From: Oreohelix idahoensis
Taxonomy: Eukaryota; Mollusca; Gastropoda; Stylommatophora; Oreohelicidae
Assembly (NCBI GenBank): GCA_024509875.1
Contig: JAMPIV010010585.1
Span: 186,001 to 250,000 of the forward strand
DNA: 64,000 nt
Direction of reading: 5' to 3'
How positions within the stretch are numbered: position 1 is the first letter of the stretch; the number at the start of each line of letters is the position of its first letter. Below are positions 20,290 to 31,625 of this stretch, in pieces. Position numbers and translations under genes: made by a program. The notes beneath the pieces are model-generated. The model was not told the DNA's origin. It was given only the letters and a program-made list of their open reading frames with translations, and searched no databases.

Positions 20290-21450
20290 TTCAAAGTTAC
20301 AATGCAGGTAGTAAATTTAGAGAAAACAAATTCTAAATCTAATACCATCCTTTTATCAATGGCTAGAGTCAGAGATACATATGATAATTTAGAAATATTT
20401 ATGAATGGCATGAAAGCTCAGATAGAGTCACTAAAATATTTAGAGTGGGATGGTAAACAAGTTGTTGTTTTCTTATTCGGGGATTATTTCCTTGTTTTGC
20501 TGGAGACACCACAGACATGGGTATATTCCTTGAGCTCCAGACAAACCAAACATTTTCATCAAAGACATCCAGAGAGCATACAACTTGCAAACCAAGAAGT
20601 TTGGCCATGTTGATAAGAGATTACAATAGATATATGAAATATGGGAAAGGGAATAAAAGGCAAGTGGCACATTACCATAATTGTTTACACAAACCAATGT
20701 TAGAGATTGAAATTGAAAATGTAGCTCCTCCTTACCTTCATATTTTATTAGGCATTGTTTTGAAACACCACAGACTTCTAGAACAGGTAGCTGATACAAT
20801 AGACGCAAAGATATTTGAGAATTCGCAAGAGATACATGCAAACATTAGTACTTTTAAGAACTTGAAGAGATTTAGTAGGAACTGGAAATAGGCAGAAGAA
20901 TTAGGAGCTAAAATTGAATTTTTCAGGTAGGTATTGAACTTTGTGAGGATAAGGAGGAGACAGATAATTTTAAAGTTAGACTTGAAAATGCACAAGATGC
21001 GCTGGCCAAACTTCAGTTTCAAGATCTGTGAACTAGGTCTGGTCCAGTTTGTTCACACATGGACAAGGTACTAGCCAAACACAAAATCATACAACAGGCT
21101 TATAATAGCAGAGCATTTATAGGGAATCACTGCCACAGATATCTCACACAAAAAGTTTATAAAGATCCTACAAGAGCAATCATTACACAAACACTGAAAA
21201 TTACAGACAAACAAGATATAACTAACATAGCTTTTATTGCCCAAGAACAATTCAACTCACTGAAAGAAGCATTTGAGAAAGTACACAACAAAATATCACA
21301 CAGTAAACCAATTAGTAAAGAATCAATAACAGCATCTATAGAGACTGATATGTCTTTGTTCAGAAAGCTATTCCCTAGTAAGACAATTCATAAACAGCAC
21401 ATATTAGAAAAACCTTGCGCAGACTGGATCAGAACTCATGATGTATGATT
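20290..21450 (+). pseudogene. Decayed member of an uncharacterised, apparently mobile ORF family
   Basis: Four frames read as one broken protein: 20302-20613, a piece on the opposite strand (about 20480-20562), 20517-20891 and 21059-21448. Recognisable blocks are an N-terminal part ending WDGKQVVVFLFGDY; a GLSGAQG..PCLWC motif found only on the minus strand; RSLAMLIRDYNRYM.., HNCLHKPMLEIEIENVAPPY and HILLGIVLKHHRLLEQ on the plus strand; and a C-terminal part (QAYNSRAFIGNHCHRYL.., LFRKLFPS.., HILEKPCADWIRTHDV). From memory, proteins with this block order are abundant uncharacterised repeats in cnidarian and mollusc genomes. The GDY aspartate followed by a C-x2-C is reminiscent of some transposases, but no function is proven. 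The copy is broken by frameshifts, stops and an apparent small inversion. Confidence 0.6.
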
Positions 21451-21480
21451 GAGATCATTGTTAGCTCTCATGTTCTGGGT

Positions 21481-22230
21481 ACAATTGGGTGTGTTATTTT
21501 AAGGTTATAAATGTGGACATGCAATTTAAACTTTCAATAATTAATGTTTGACGCATGAAACCAAAACAAAACTTTGATATCCATTTTCTGCAGGTTTTCT
21601 ACTTTTGATTTCTGTAATTTGTTATGCATGTTGATTGTGACCGTTTTAGTGTAAATTGAATTAGAAACAAACCATAACAAAATGTAAAAAAAAAAAAACG
21701 TAAATTTTACACTATTTCAGACTATTATATCTTCTGTTCTAATTGTGATAAAATGTTTGTTCTTGTTCTAAAATTTACTCTAACATTTCTAGTCTAGCTT
21801 TACGCAAAATTAAAGCCGGTATTTATAATAATAAAGTAGCATAAAAGCAATTCAAACATGTTTTGGGGACAATTGGGTGTGTTATTTTAAGGTAATAAAT
21901 GTGGACTTGCAATTTAAACTTTCAATAATTAATGTTTGACGCATGAAACCAAAACAAATCTTTGATATCCATTTTCTGCATGTTTTCTACTTTTGATTTC
22001 TGTAATTTGTTATGCATGTTGATTGTGACCGATTGAGTGAAAATTGCATTATAAACAAACCATAACAAAATATAAAAAAAACGTAAATTTTACACTATTT
22101 CAGACTATTATATCTTCTGTTCTAATTGTGATAAAATGTTTGTTCTTGTTCTAAAATTTACTCTAACATTTCTAGTCTAGCTTTACGCAAAATTAAAGCC
22201 GGTATTTATAATAAAAAAGTAGCCTAAAAG
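21481..22230. repeat. Direct duplication, two copies of about 370 bp
   Basis: Copy 1 (21481 to about 21851) and copy 2 (21869 to about 22230) both start ACAATTGGGTGTGTTATTTT and end near TATTTATAATA(A)..AAGTAGC. They have a 388-bp period and about 17 bp between them. Differences are scattered substitutions and A-run length. The duplication is non-coding and follows the decayed ORF family copy directly. Confidence 0.9.
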
Positions 22231-22291
22231 CATTAATTAAGCCCTATCAAAAGTAAACATCGCCACATGTTTTTCCCATTAGGAAGCTGAC

Positions 22292-22323
22292 CACGTGACC
22301 TCTGTCAAGTGGGCTATAAATAG
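22292..22323 (+). promoter_or_regulatory. E-box and TATA box, candidate core promoter
   Basis: CACGTG at 22292-22297 is followed 17 bp later by TATAAATAG at 22315-22323, in a locally GC-richer stretch. No downstream gene is visible, since the following sequence is a GA microsatellite. Function is inferred from motif spacing alone. Confidence 0.35.
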
Positions 22324-22385
22324 CGCGGTCGGGGAAAAAGGGGAAATAACTAAAAGATCGCTCGCAAACAGCCGTGTATGACCTA

Positions 22386-22386
22386 T

Positions 22387-22439
<53 letters not shown>

Positions 22440-22440
22440 G
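22386..22440. repeat. (GA)n microsatellite followed by a G-run
   Basis: About 20 GA dinucleotides are followed by roughly a dozen G residues. Confidence 0.95.
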
Positions 22441-23109
22441 TCAGATGGAAAAAGCTGTCAGGTAAAAGAAATGAAGATAATTTTGCCTCGCGAATCAGAG
22501 AAATTAAATAGTAGAAAAATTGATAGACAAAAAAATGTAGATAGGCGAATAGATTTTGCCACACACACACTTCAACACATTAATGCCAAGCCGTCCTGTC
22601 CTATACCATCCTTTCAAGGTCCTCTTGTGTCTTTCCTATCCCCTTGATGTTTGTCTCCAGTTCTCTTCCCCATGCGTTTGTGTGTTTGCGTGTTTCTACA
22701 ATTGTGTTAGTCGTCTCTTAGGCCATTTCTGAGGTATCAGTAGTCCTATTCTTTATTTGTGTCCTTGGAGGCTACCATTGCTTCTCTTGTTCTTATTTAT
22801 GTACTAACAATTAGGTGTTGATTTCTGCTACCCGTATGCTGAAACAATTCATTGAAGTAAATATGTTTTCCTGCTTCATGTAGGGATCTCGAGGATACCA
22901 CAAATAAAACTAACGATGTTAGCCCTGCCATTGGAGGTGACCTAATCGTGACTGCACATGGGGTTGGTAACCCCATCATTTCGCCACAGAAACCATTAGT
23001 ACTGGAGATCTGACTCTAACCCCCAGGACGAATTCCAAGGAATATTTTGCTCAAAGAATCTAAAAAATGGTAGATGGATAGATTACTTTTACTTAATTTT
23101 TTTCCTTCC
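22441..23109. other. Non-coding; one small hairpin
   Basis: GGGGTTGGTAACCCC forms a short perfect stem at about 22960-22975. No gene is seen. Confidence 0.5.
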
Positions 23110-23655
23110 ACTATTGCCGTGAACGTAGTATAGAGTTGAAGTTTGCGTTCTTGGGCCAAGTGTGTGATCTTGGCTGCTGTGAACCCGTGTTGTAGTTGTA
23201 GGATGTCTGTGATGTTGTAGGATGTCTGTGATGTTGTAGGATGTCTGTGATGTTGTAGGATGTCTGTGATGTTGTAGGATGTCTGTGATGTTGTCTGTCC
23301 ATCTGTCTCTTGGTCTTGCCGGGGCCTGAACCCAGATATTCTAGTGTTGAAGGGGCATTGGTAATTTATCGGGCTCCATCCTCATGAGATGGCCACACCA
23401 CTTAATTTTCTGTCTCTATATATATACTTGATGAATGATGTAGTTCCTACAATTTTTCTGATGTCATCATTTCTCACAATGTCTCTTCTGGTAACATTAA
23501 TGGCTTTTCTTAAACATCTCATCTCATAGGATGTGATTTTCCTCTCCTGGACTTGTGTCAGGGACCGTGTTTGACGCTGATAGCAAAGAGTTGGTAAGAA
23601 TATACTATTTATCAGCTGTCGTTTAGTTTCCATACTGATGTCCTGATGTTTGAGT
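23110..23655 (-). pseudogene. LINE C-terminal remnant with an internal 19-bp repeat expansion
   Basis: The minus-strand frame 23633-23382 reads METKRQLINSIFLPTLCYQ.., SYEMRCLRKAINVTRRD and IVRNDDIRKIVGTT. This is the post-RT region of an endonuclease-RT type LINE. Downstream the frame continues as APARPRDRWTDNITDILQHH, the usual RGRPxxRW..N C-terminal region. There it runs into five copies of a 19-bp unit (about 23205-23292), which stretch the protein end into HHRHPTTSQTSYNITDIL repeats. RT itself is missing. The left part of the neighbouring LTR (23658) abuts it. Confidence 0.7.
23205..23292. repeat. 19-bp tandem repeat, 5 copies
   Basis: The unit GTTGTAGGATGTCTGTGAT is repeated five times with almost no variation, inside the LINE remnant. 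Confidence 0.95.
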
Positions 23656-23657
23656 AG

Positions 23658-24834
23658 TGTGGCCGTGCGTGCTGATTGTTATGTTGATCGTCTTAATGGA
23701 AATTCGTATCACTACCCTTCAGCAGACAGGTTATTGTTGCAAGACGATTTACTGTATATTTATAGTCCATAGGCCATACTGGCCATCACTGTTGCAAACT
23801 GTTATTGTGACTTGTACAGCTGTCGTGGTATGAAGTGATGATCAGGAGTGGCCGACATGGTGTGTGAGGGGTATAGATAAGTCCATAGACGCGAATGGGT
23901 ATAGGTCCTTGATCAACTATTCATAGTATACACACACACCCTCATACCACATGTAGAAGTCAGGAAGGTTGAAAACGACTTGTACGGTTCCAACTATTTA
24001 TTACGATACAACACGTATACGTTGACATCAAAAATATATACTGTCATTAGGACAAGGTTCAAGCACATCAACATCATGTAGATAATATTAGTTCACTGCA
24101 TCCAATACAACAGAGACTCTGAACAGACTGTAGGTATCGCAGTGCTAGCAGTACGTCAGTAATTCCTCTCTTCCTTCTCTGACGAAATAAGCCATGTAAA
24201 ACTCTGGCCAAATAAGCCGCATAAGTGCCGAGCTCAAAATATCTAATGTTCTCTGTATATCCTCTGACAAAACAGGTCAGGAAAAATCTCTGGCAAAATA
24301 AGCCGCATAAGTGCCGGGCTCAAAATATCTAATGTTCTCTGTATATCCTCTGACAAAACAGGTCATGAAGATCTTTGCTACAAAATAGCGTAAAAAGTAC
24401 TTTTACCTTTACTGCCATCCAGGAATAAGTCACTTAAACATACGCCATATCATTGGCTCTCAGAAATGTATCAGAAATATATCAGGGGAAAATCTCAGAC
24501 ATTTCTATCACACAAAAACTCTGTTCCCCGATAACACAGACAGAGAAAAAATGGCTGAACACCCACACAGCTCAAAACGCCCAGGCCGACTGTCACGAGA
24601 TACAGTCACCCGGTCCCGCCAAACCATCACGCATGCGCGAATCCTCGCGTGGCGTGAAATTAGCTCACACGAGAACAATCTGGAACGTTCTCGTAAACTG
24701 TTCTAGAAAAATCTACTAGCAGAAAATCTTAAATGACCAAATGGCAAGTCAAGGGAGATAACAACTAAATCAGACCTGTACCAAAAAGTATTACAACCTG
24801 TAAACTCCCTTAGACCATAGTATTAAAATGTTTA
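23658..24834 (-). repeat. Probable 3' LTR of a degraded Gypsy element
   Basis: The segment starts TGTGGCCGTGC on the plus strand. Its first 100 bp or so match the segment starting at 35895, which borders a Gypsy gag. On the minus strand it would start TGTAAACATT after a purine-rich AAGCTGAGGA and end GCACGGCCACA. A possible polyadenylation signal (AATAAA on the minus strand) lies near 23998. Within it is an imperfect tandem duplication with an 86-bp period (24202-24279 and 24288-24365). The far border at 24834 is inferred from position, not from a matching partner. Confidence 0.45.
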
Positions 24835-24844
24835 CATCCTCAGC

Positions 24845-25336
24845 TTAAAACAAACTGCCTTTAACAGTGATGTTGACCTTGTCTTCGTCTGGTCTAATTC
24901 CGTCCTTGTTCACTATAAAACCCAGGTATTTAGTGTCCCTCTGTAGGAAGTTACACTTAGTCAACTTTAGCTTGATGTTATGCTCTCTGAGCCTATTGAA
25001 CACTTTTTGAACGTGGTCCAGATGATTCTGCACTGTTCCTGCCGTATGCACCAAAATGTCGTCTATGTAGGCCATGGCGAACTTCTGTATACTAGTGAGG
25101 ACTTCGTTCATCAGCGCGATATAAGTTGCGGGACTGCCTTTCAGTCCAAATGGCATAACGTTCCAAGCAAACGTTCCTACATGTGTATAGCATGTGCTTT
25201 TCTTCTTGGCATCCTCTGTGAGTGGTATGCACCAGAATCCAGATCTGGCATCCAACGTGGTGAACCATTCTGATTTACCCAGTGTTGCGTGTGGTTTTCT
25301 TCTTGTAGTTTGATTTAGAGTAGGACATAGAATCAC
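24845..25336 (-). pseudogene. Gypsy reverse transcriptase fragment
   Basis: About 155 residues begin inside RT (LNQTTRRKPHATLGKSEWF). They carry FTTLDARSGFWCIPL (first catalytic D), VMPFGLKGSPATY, the YIDDILV box, and KLTKCNFLQRDTKYLGFIVN. The frame breaks after GIRPDEDKVN, about 10 bp before the inferred LTR, so RNase H and integrase were deleted. It also breaks abruptly on the N-terminal side at 25336. It could be a distant part of the gag-protease element at 32640-35251, same strand and correct order, separated by about 7.3 kb of other sequence. That is inference. Confidence 0.8.
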
Positions 25337-27329
25337 AAACGTTCACGCATCATGCTGACAAACACGAATGGAGACGGGTACGGTCATCACAGAACATCAC
25401 TGGCCGAATAACACAAGACGTCGGGTAGAGGGTCCACGATATATCTTCATCAGCATTTATTTTACATCAAGGAAACGTCTTTATAGTCAAGGCATATACA
25501 TGGCATAAATGGTAGTTAATCTTTCATCTGTCTCGTCTCAATCATTCAGTCCTGGCCACTGTACTAGAGGTGCATACGAACGATGATCACCTAAGTAATG
25601 TGGACCAGACGATATGAATATAAAAATACTTGATTTATCTTACTCAATAAGAGGTGGAACTTCTATATAAGTTCAGGACCATCTTAGAAATACATAGTGG
25701 TGGCCTCCGAAGTTAGTTATGCCACTTAAATAAATATCTTCCTCCGCAATACTTGGAGATTGAAAAAACACGTCTTGCTAGGATGACATGAGGTAACGAA
25801 AGGTCACGAATATTAGCCGTTAGAATAAATTAGCAAACGTGTTACATCATAGACAACTGGTGACGTATTAAATATGCAGTGTTCAATATAAGTTAAACCC
25901 CGTGCAAAAACATGAGTTACCACAAAGAGACATATTTCCTCACAAGTAAATGGTAATAAGCCTATGTGTGGCAACAATACAAAACATCTCAATATTGGTT
26001 CTTTAACACCCAGTAGGGCGGGTGCCAAATTACAACAATAAAGAAACACTCAGACCTGTATTCACTCTATTTACTCAGCCGTGGCCACGTGCACTCTTGC
26101 ATACTTACAGTTTTGTTAACAGCATCTGGAAACATAAGTTTTTAGGACATTCACTTACAGAATCGTCAATGGCAGTCTTTGACCAAGAAATCCCCAGTTC
26201 CAAAAAGACGAGTTGAATTCTCTGCTTCCGGGAACGATTCCTTGGGTGTTCTTATTTTTCGGATGTCTGTTTAGGTCACATTAAAATTGTCCAGGCACGA
26301 ACATTAACAACGAGCACAGTGTCAATAGCTTAGGTTTCTAGAAATGAGGAATGTCAGATCGGTGTCTACTTTCAGGAAAGGACTATCTTTGGTCACCACA
26401 CCACTAGTCAAAACTCCGTCGGAATGTTACTGACGTTAATATGTTACTTGCCACATAGGCTAAAAATGTACTTGAGTTGTTTCTCAGGAAGAATTAAATA
26501 TGGCGCGATAGGCCTGTTACTTCATTTAACCTATAGGGTACTTGTAAAGATTATGCACCAAGGCTTTCAAGGAAAATGTTTTAGTTCTTCACAGATATCA
26601 CTCATCAGTACTTAACGCTGGCAAAGTTAGGGTTAACCCCAGTATTCACTGAATAAAGGAAAAAACACATATAAAATAATTATACATACTAGGTACTCGT
26701 TATAACTTACATTTTTAAACTGCAAGCGTACAGCTTGACTTATCATTTAAAACTTCCCGGAAAATAAGTTATATACATAAAATTAATCATCATGAATTAG
26801 GAATACTTACGTATCCCGTCAATACTCACTGATGTAGCATTTCAGTTATAAGTTAATTTTAAAATATATTCTCCTCTGATTACTTAGCAGTTAAATTTAA
26901 TTCCTGATAGCTACCTGGTTTTAAGCTAGAAATTATACTTTATGCTGCTTTCCACTGAAACACGTCACTAGAAAATAATACAGACTATATTTTAATTAAT
27001 CTGCACAAAAATCTAACAAGGGAAATAAGCGATTTAACACTTTAAACACTTCACAAAATTACTAGATATCTAATATATAATTGATACCGATCACACAGAG
27101 ACCTATAATGAATATGTTATTACTGTCACTGCCTGGACTATTCAAAGTAAGTGTGTACTGGTGCATTCATTCATTACAGTAACACACATAGGAATCATGG
27201 ATCGTTGAACTACCGTTGACGTTTCATGAACAGTTTATTCACGTATCAACATAGACGACGACATAGACGAAATACAGCATAAAGTACAAAGCATCGAGTA
27301 AATGAATTCATGAAGCTCCAACACCCCAC
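25337..27329. other. Non-coding, AT-rich; nothing recognised
   Basis: There is no supportable gene on either strand. Composition and scattered AATAAA/TTTATT signals (e.g. 25449) would fit old LTR sequence, but no matching partner was found. Confidence 0.45.
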
Positions 27330-27930
27330 AGAGCTCCATTACAGCGCACACCGGCGCACTTCTCATATAAGTTACACATTAACACTGTTCCTTAATAAAC
27401 TGCATTCACCGCAGTTATAAATACGGCCTCATACATATGACCTCATCCAGAAAGACTGCTCACATCGCAGTACTATTAAATTCATCAACATACTGGCCTT
27501 CTCATGTTTTCTCCGTAGAGCTCAATTATAGCATAATGGTGCACTTCTCATAGAAGATGACCATAACGATTTTCCTCAAAAGACTACATCTCCCCTTCTC
27601 AGCAAAAGCTGCTCCACGGCAGTTGAATAATCATCGTCAGAGCTATCTCTTCTTAGAGCTCAATTATAGCATAGTGGTGCACTTCTCATAAAAGATGCAC
27701 ATCCACAATATTCCTCAAAGGACTGCGTACCCAGCAGTCTGCAGTAATATAGCCTGCACAATATATGGCCTCCTAATCTCCTTCACAAAAATGTCTATGG
27801 CCTACAAAGTAATGTCTTTAAATCTCAGACTCTCCATAGCGCCTAATTGTAGATTAGTGGTGCACTTCTCTTAGAACGTGCACAATAACAAAATCTCTCA
27901 AACGACTGCATTCACTGCAGTTATATATAT
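27330..27930. repeat. Diverged repeat array, four copies of a 140-190 bp unit
   Basis: Four blocks share GAGCTC(A/C)ATTA.AGC...GGTGCACTTCTCAT, at about 27331, 27519, 27656 and 27833. In three of them a CAGT/GCAGTTATA-type segment follows about 70-90 bp later. Copies are strongly diverged, so this is an old array. Confidence 0.6.
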
Positions 27931-30900
27931 CAAAGTAAATTCATCACATAATCTAACACATGAAGGAACATTCAATATAAGAAAGAATATTTAATACAAG
28001 CCTGTTCAAAAGTCTCCACCGAGACACACATTGTGAAAAACACTCTAGAGAAAACACCCAGGGTTGACTACCACAGTCAAACGCCTAGAACACACTCCAA
28101 ACCACTAGGCTTGACCGCATCGGTCCACACCCAGAAAAAAGACTCCGCAGCGGTCACAAATCTCCCGCTCAAACAGTCACGAGACTTCGCTGTTCAACAC
28201 AGCTCAGTCCCTTCACGGACTAGCAGTGAGCTATTCACAGCTGTACAATACAGAACAACTTCATCTCCCCACTCGAAATGAATAGCGCTCACAACGCTCT
28301 TTTTTCTGACTTACAAGACTTCTCGAACATACGAGGTAATTTCTTAAAGAATTCAGTCATCTAATAAATAAACAAGCGCCACAAGCGACGCAACTCTAAA
28401 TTCCCTCTGACCAACTTAGCATACTAAGGATTACTTCCCTTTTGGCCTTAACAATAATATTTACCTCCGCACAGAACTACAGATTAATACCACGAACTAG
28501 AATCATTCTATATTATTGTAGTCTAGAACTCGGCAGAATGTTGCCCAGAAACTAAAGACTTTTCAATACGCAAGATATTTTTCTAGCCTGGCGATCTGTC
28601 TAATGCAGATTTAGGAGTAAGAATGAAAATCTAGTTTCAAACTCTGGTTAATATCTTAAACCCGACAAAGGGTCCCAACTTATTTCGCAAAACGAAATAA
28701 TCTCCCCTTTCCGTCTTAAACACCTTACATTTAACACTTCCCATTACTAGACGTTTGCCATAACTGACACTTCTCGTCTTCACACCTCACGCTGACCAGG
28801 GCCAACAGTGAGTGCCGTGTCAGATGGGATTTCTAGACAAATGTCTCAAACTGCGTCTTGGAGATGTCGGTTATCGCGCCTCACCTGAGCGCTCAGCCGA
28901 TGCAACTCGTTGTGGCAGGTGAAAATGCAGACGATATGTCGCCTATAAGTCTGGCGACAGCGAATATTCACAGTTTACGTCTACAACGCAATAACCTCCC
29001 GAGCCTGGCATCTACGTAATAACATCACTAGTGCGTTTCTAAATGAGAACAGACACTCGGCGAAAGTCTGAATGGGAAAATAGTAATGTTTAAGTCGCAA
29101 ACGAACGAATGCGAAAAAATACAAAAAGGATAAAAGAGTGATAATAAGGTAGAGGACACGGGTAGAGAAAGAAAGGAAAATAGAAAATGTATTGATCATA
29201 AAACTCTCTGTGACAGGTGTTCCCCCTTGATGCACATTCGTCTGTTTATTCCCGCGTTCTCTCCGTTTCTGTCTCCACTATATGTTGGTATCTTGCCTGA
29301 CCTCACGTGGTTGGTGTGTGTTATGTTTACCCAACGTGGATCTTTTCCTTGATGGCATTTGTATGTCCTTTCCATGTGTCCATATTGTCTCAGATGTTTG
29401 CGACGGTATTGCCTCCCCTACTTTGCAGTAGTGGTCCAACAGTGGCCAAAACTCAAGGGTATCTAAAGTGGGTCGTCAAAGGTGTCTACCTTCGTACAAG
29501 ATTACTCTCGGCAGAGATGTAGATAGAAGGTTAATAGCGCTTCTATCCCAAGATTCACAATATATTCAGAAGAGCGAAAATAATGCTGCATTGGCTGAGC
29601 ATGTTAATTCTATGATCTGCCGACAACTTTTGTGAAGGATTAAGCAATTATTAGCTTTCTGCTCGTCAAGCCCCCACCTCAGATTTATTCAGTGGAATTC
29701 TTATTATTCTGGTATAACTCTGTTTAGAGTGGGTTTAGTAAATTGACTGAGACAAACATGCAGTACATTTAAAATGATTGAATCGAAGTTAAATTTGTAT
29801 AATTACAAATAACAGATTTAATAATAATCATTTAGTTTTAACAGTTTAAAAAAAAATTACATAGTCTTTAACAGAAAATGTTCATCATTGAAGGATAGTA
29901 GGTTTTATGAAAAAAGTTCACTTTGGCAGCTTATCGGTTTCACTTAGCTGCCAATAGTAGTTTCTGCTCCTGCTGATGGGTTCTGTGCAGATAGGTCACT
30001 GGAGTTCTCACGTCTCTGGTTAAGTTTAAAGGTGCAGCACGTTTCAAGTACAATCAAGAAGTAACTGCCAAGCTGTTCTCGCGTTTCTACGTCCGTCCAC
30101 TTATACCCTCACTTTTGTTCCAGAGATAGTACCTTCACTGGTACCACCGCCAATAACTATGGTAAAAGAATAGAAACGAAACGCTCTCCTGAGTATTCCG
30201 TTTTCCAACGCATGGTTATGGGTCCCCTTTCCCTCTATTCCACCATCCCATTTAACTCAGAATTTACCCTCGATGAGAATTTAAACTTAATCCCTCGATA
30301 GATAACTTTCTTTTCATTTAAATTGAACAGCTTTATATTTACTTTACATTTAAATGAAAGGTTAATAGTACAGATAGAATATATTTACATTTACATTTCC
30401 ACTGTTTGAAAAGTGTTCACAATATAAATTGAATATGTTTTCATTTACATTTACACTGATTGAAAAGTTTGAAACTTTCATTAACTTTAAAGTGAATATG
30501 TTTACCTAGACATTTAGTCTGGATTGAAATTGTAAGTATTATACTTAGAATATACATCATTTCTTTCATCTTTCCCTTCCTGCTCCGAATGGAACTTGGG
30601 ATTATCTTTTGCTTTTAGTTCTCTAAGAAACTAGCAATAAAGCAATCACCAGCCCGTGAAGTGGTGGTTCCTGAAATCATCATTCTATGCGCTGAGGTTG
30701 CCAGCCTCAAATGACTGGGACATCCACAAGCGATTTTCACATATCAATATTCACATGTTAGTAATGAAAAATATAGAATGTAAAATGACAACTTACGCCA
30801 ATCCTGGTGTAACAAGTTGATCCTTTGAAAGGGCAGTAATTCGGAATATGTTTTTGGGCAAAGTAGATTATGAGTTACAATACTTGTATACCTGATTAAG

Positions 30901-31212
30901 CTGAGGTTTGTTTAACGTTATAATAGAAACATATCCTTTTATTTTGAGTGACAGAGTACAGGAAAGCGTGCGAACGCTTTTATCTCAAATGCTGAGATGT
31001 ATTTATTCTGTACTGTTTTTGAGCTGTGTTCAAAAACAGCGGAGTCTCGTTTTGGGTTTTTTGGCGGGACTAGAGTGTGTGATCCCGGAGAGGAGAAGAG
31101 GGATTCGGAGCGTTGGACCGGGAGTGGTCAACGCTGTCTGTGTGTGTTTTTCGAGGATGTATGCCTACGTAGTGCTTTGAATAATGTCGACTTAATGTTT
31201 TGCTGTGTGGAT
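27931..31212. other. Non-coding; nothing recognised
   Basis: No gene is supported. Predicted frames such as 28033-28281 and 30908-31221 have no domain signal. The stretch 30290-30530 has several loose copies of a TTTACATTTA motif. Confidence 0.45.
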
Positions 31213-31625
31213 AGGCCATAATTTATGTGAACTGCTGGGTGCAGTATTATAAGTCTAGCGCAGAGATGAGTCGTGAGGACTTTAGGCCATTATTTATGTG
31301 AACTGCTGGGTGCAGTATTATAAGTGAGTCGTGAGGACTTTAGGCCATAATTTATGTGAACTGCTGGGTGCAGTATTATAGTGCAGTATTATAAGTCTAG
31401 CGCAGAGATGAGTCGTGAGGACTTTAGGCCATTATTTATGTGAACTGCTGGGTGCAGTATTATAGATGAGTCGTGAGGACTTTAGGCCATAATTTATGTG
31501 AACTGCTGGGTGCAGTATTATAAGTGAGTCATGAGGACTTTAGGCCATAATTTATGTGAACTGCTGGGTGCAGTATTATAGCGCAGTGTTATAGCGCAGA
31601 GATGAGTCGTGAGGACTTTAGGCCT
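31213..31625. repeat. Minisatellite, six copies of a 56-84 bp unit
   Basis: Each unit begins AGGCCATAATTTATGTGAAC and continues TGCTGGGTGCAGTATTATA, then GAGTCGTGAGGACTTT. Unit starts are at about 31213, 31284, 31342, 31426, 31485 and 31541, with a partial seventh at 31620. Length differences come from an optional GTCTAGCGCAGA segment and short local duplications of GCAGTATTATA. Confidence 0.92.
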
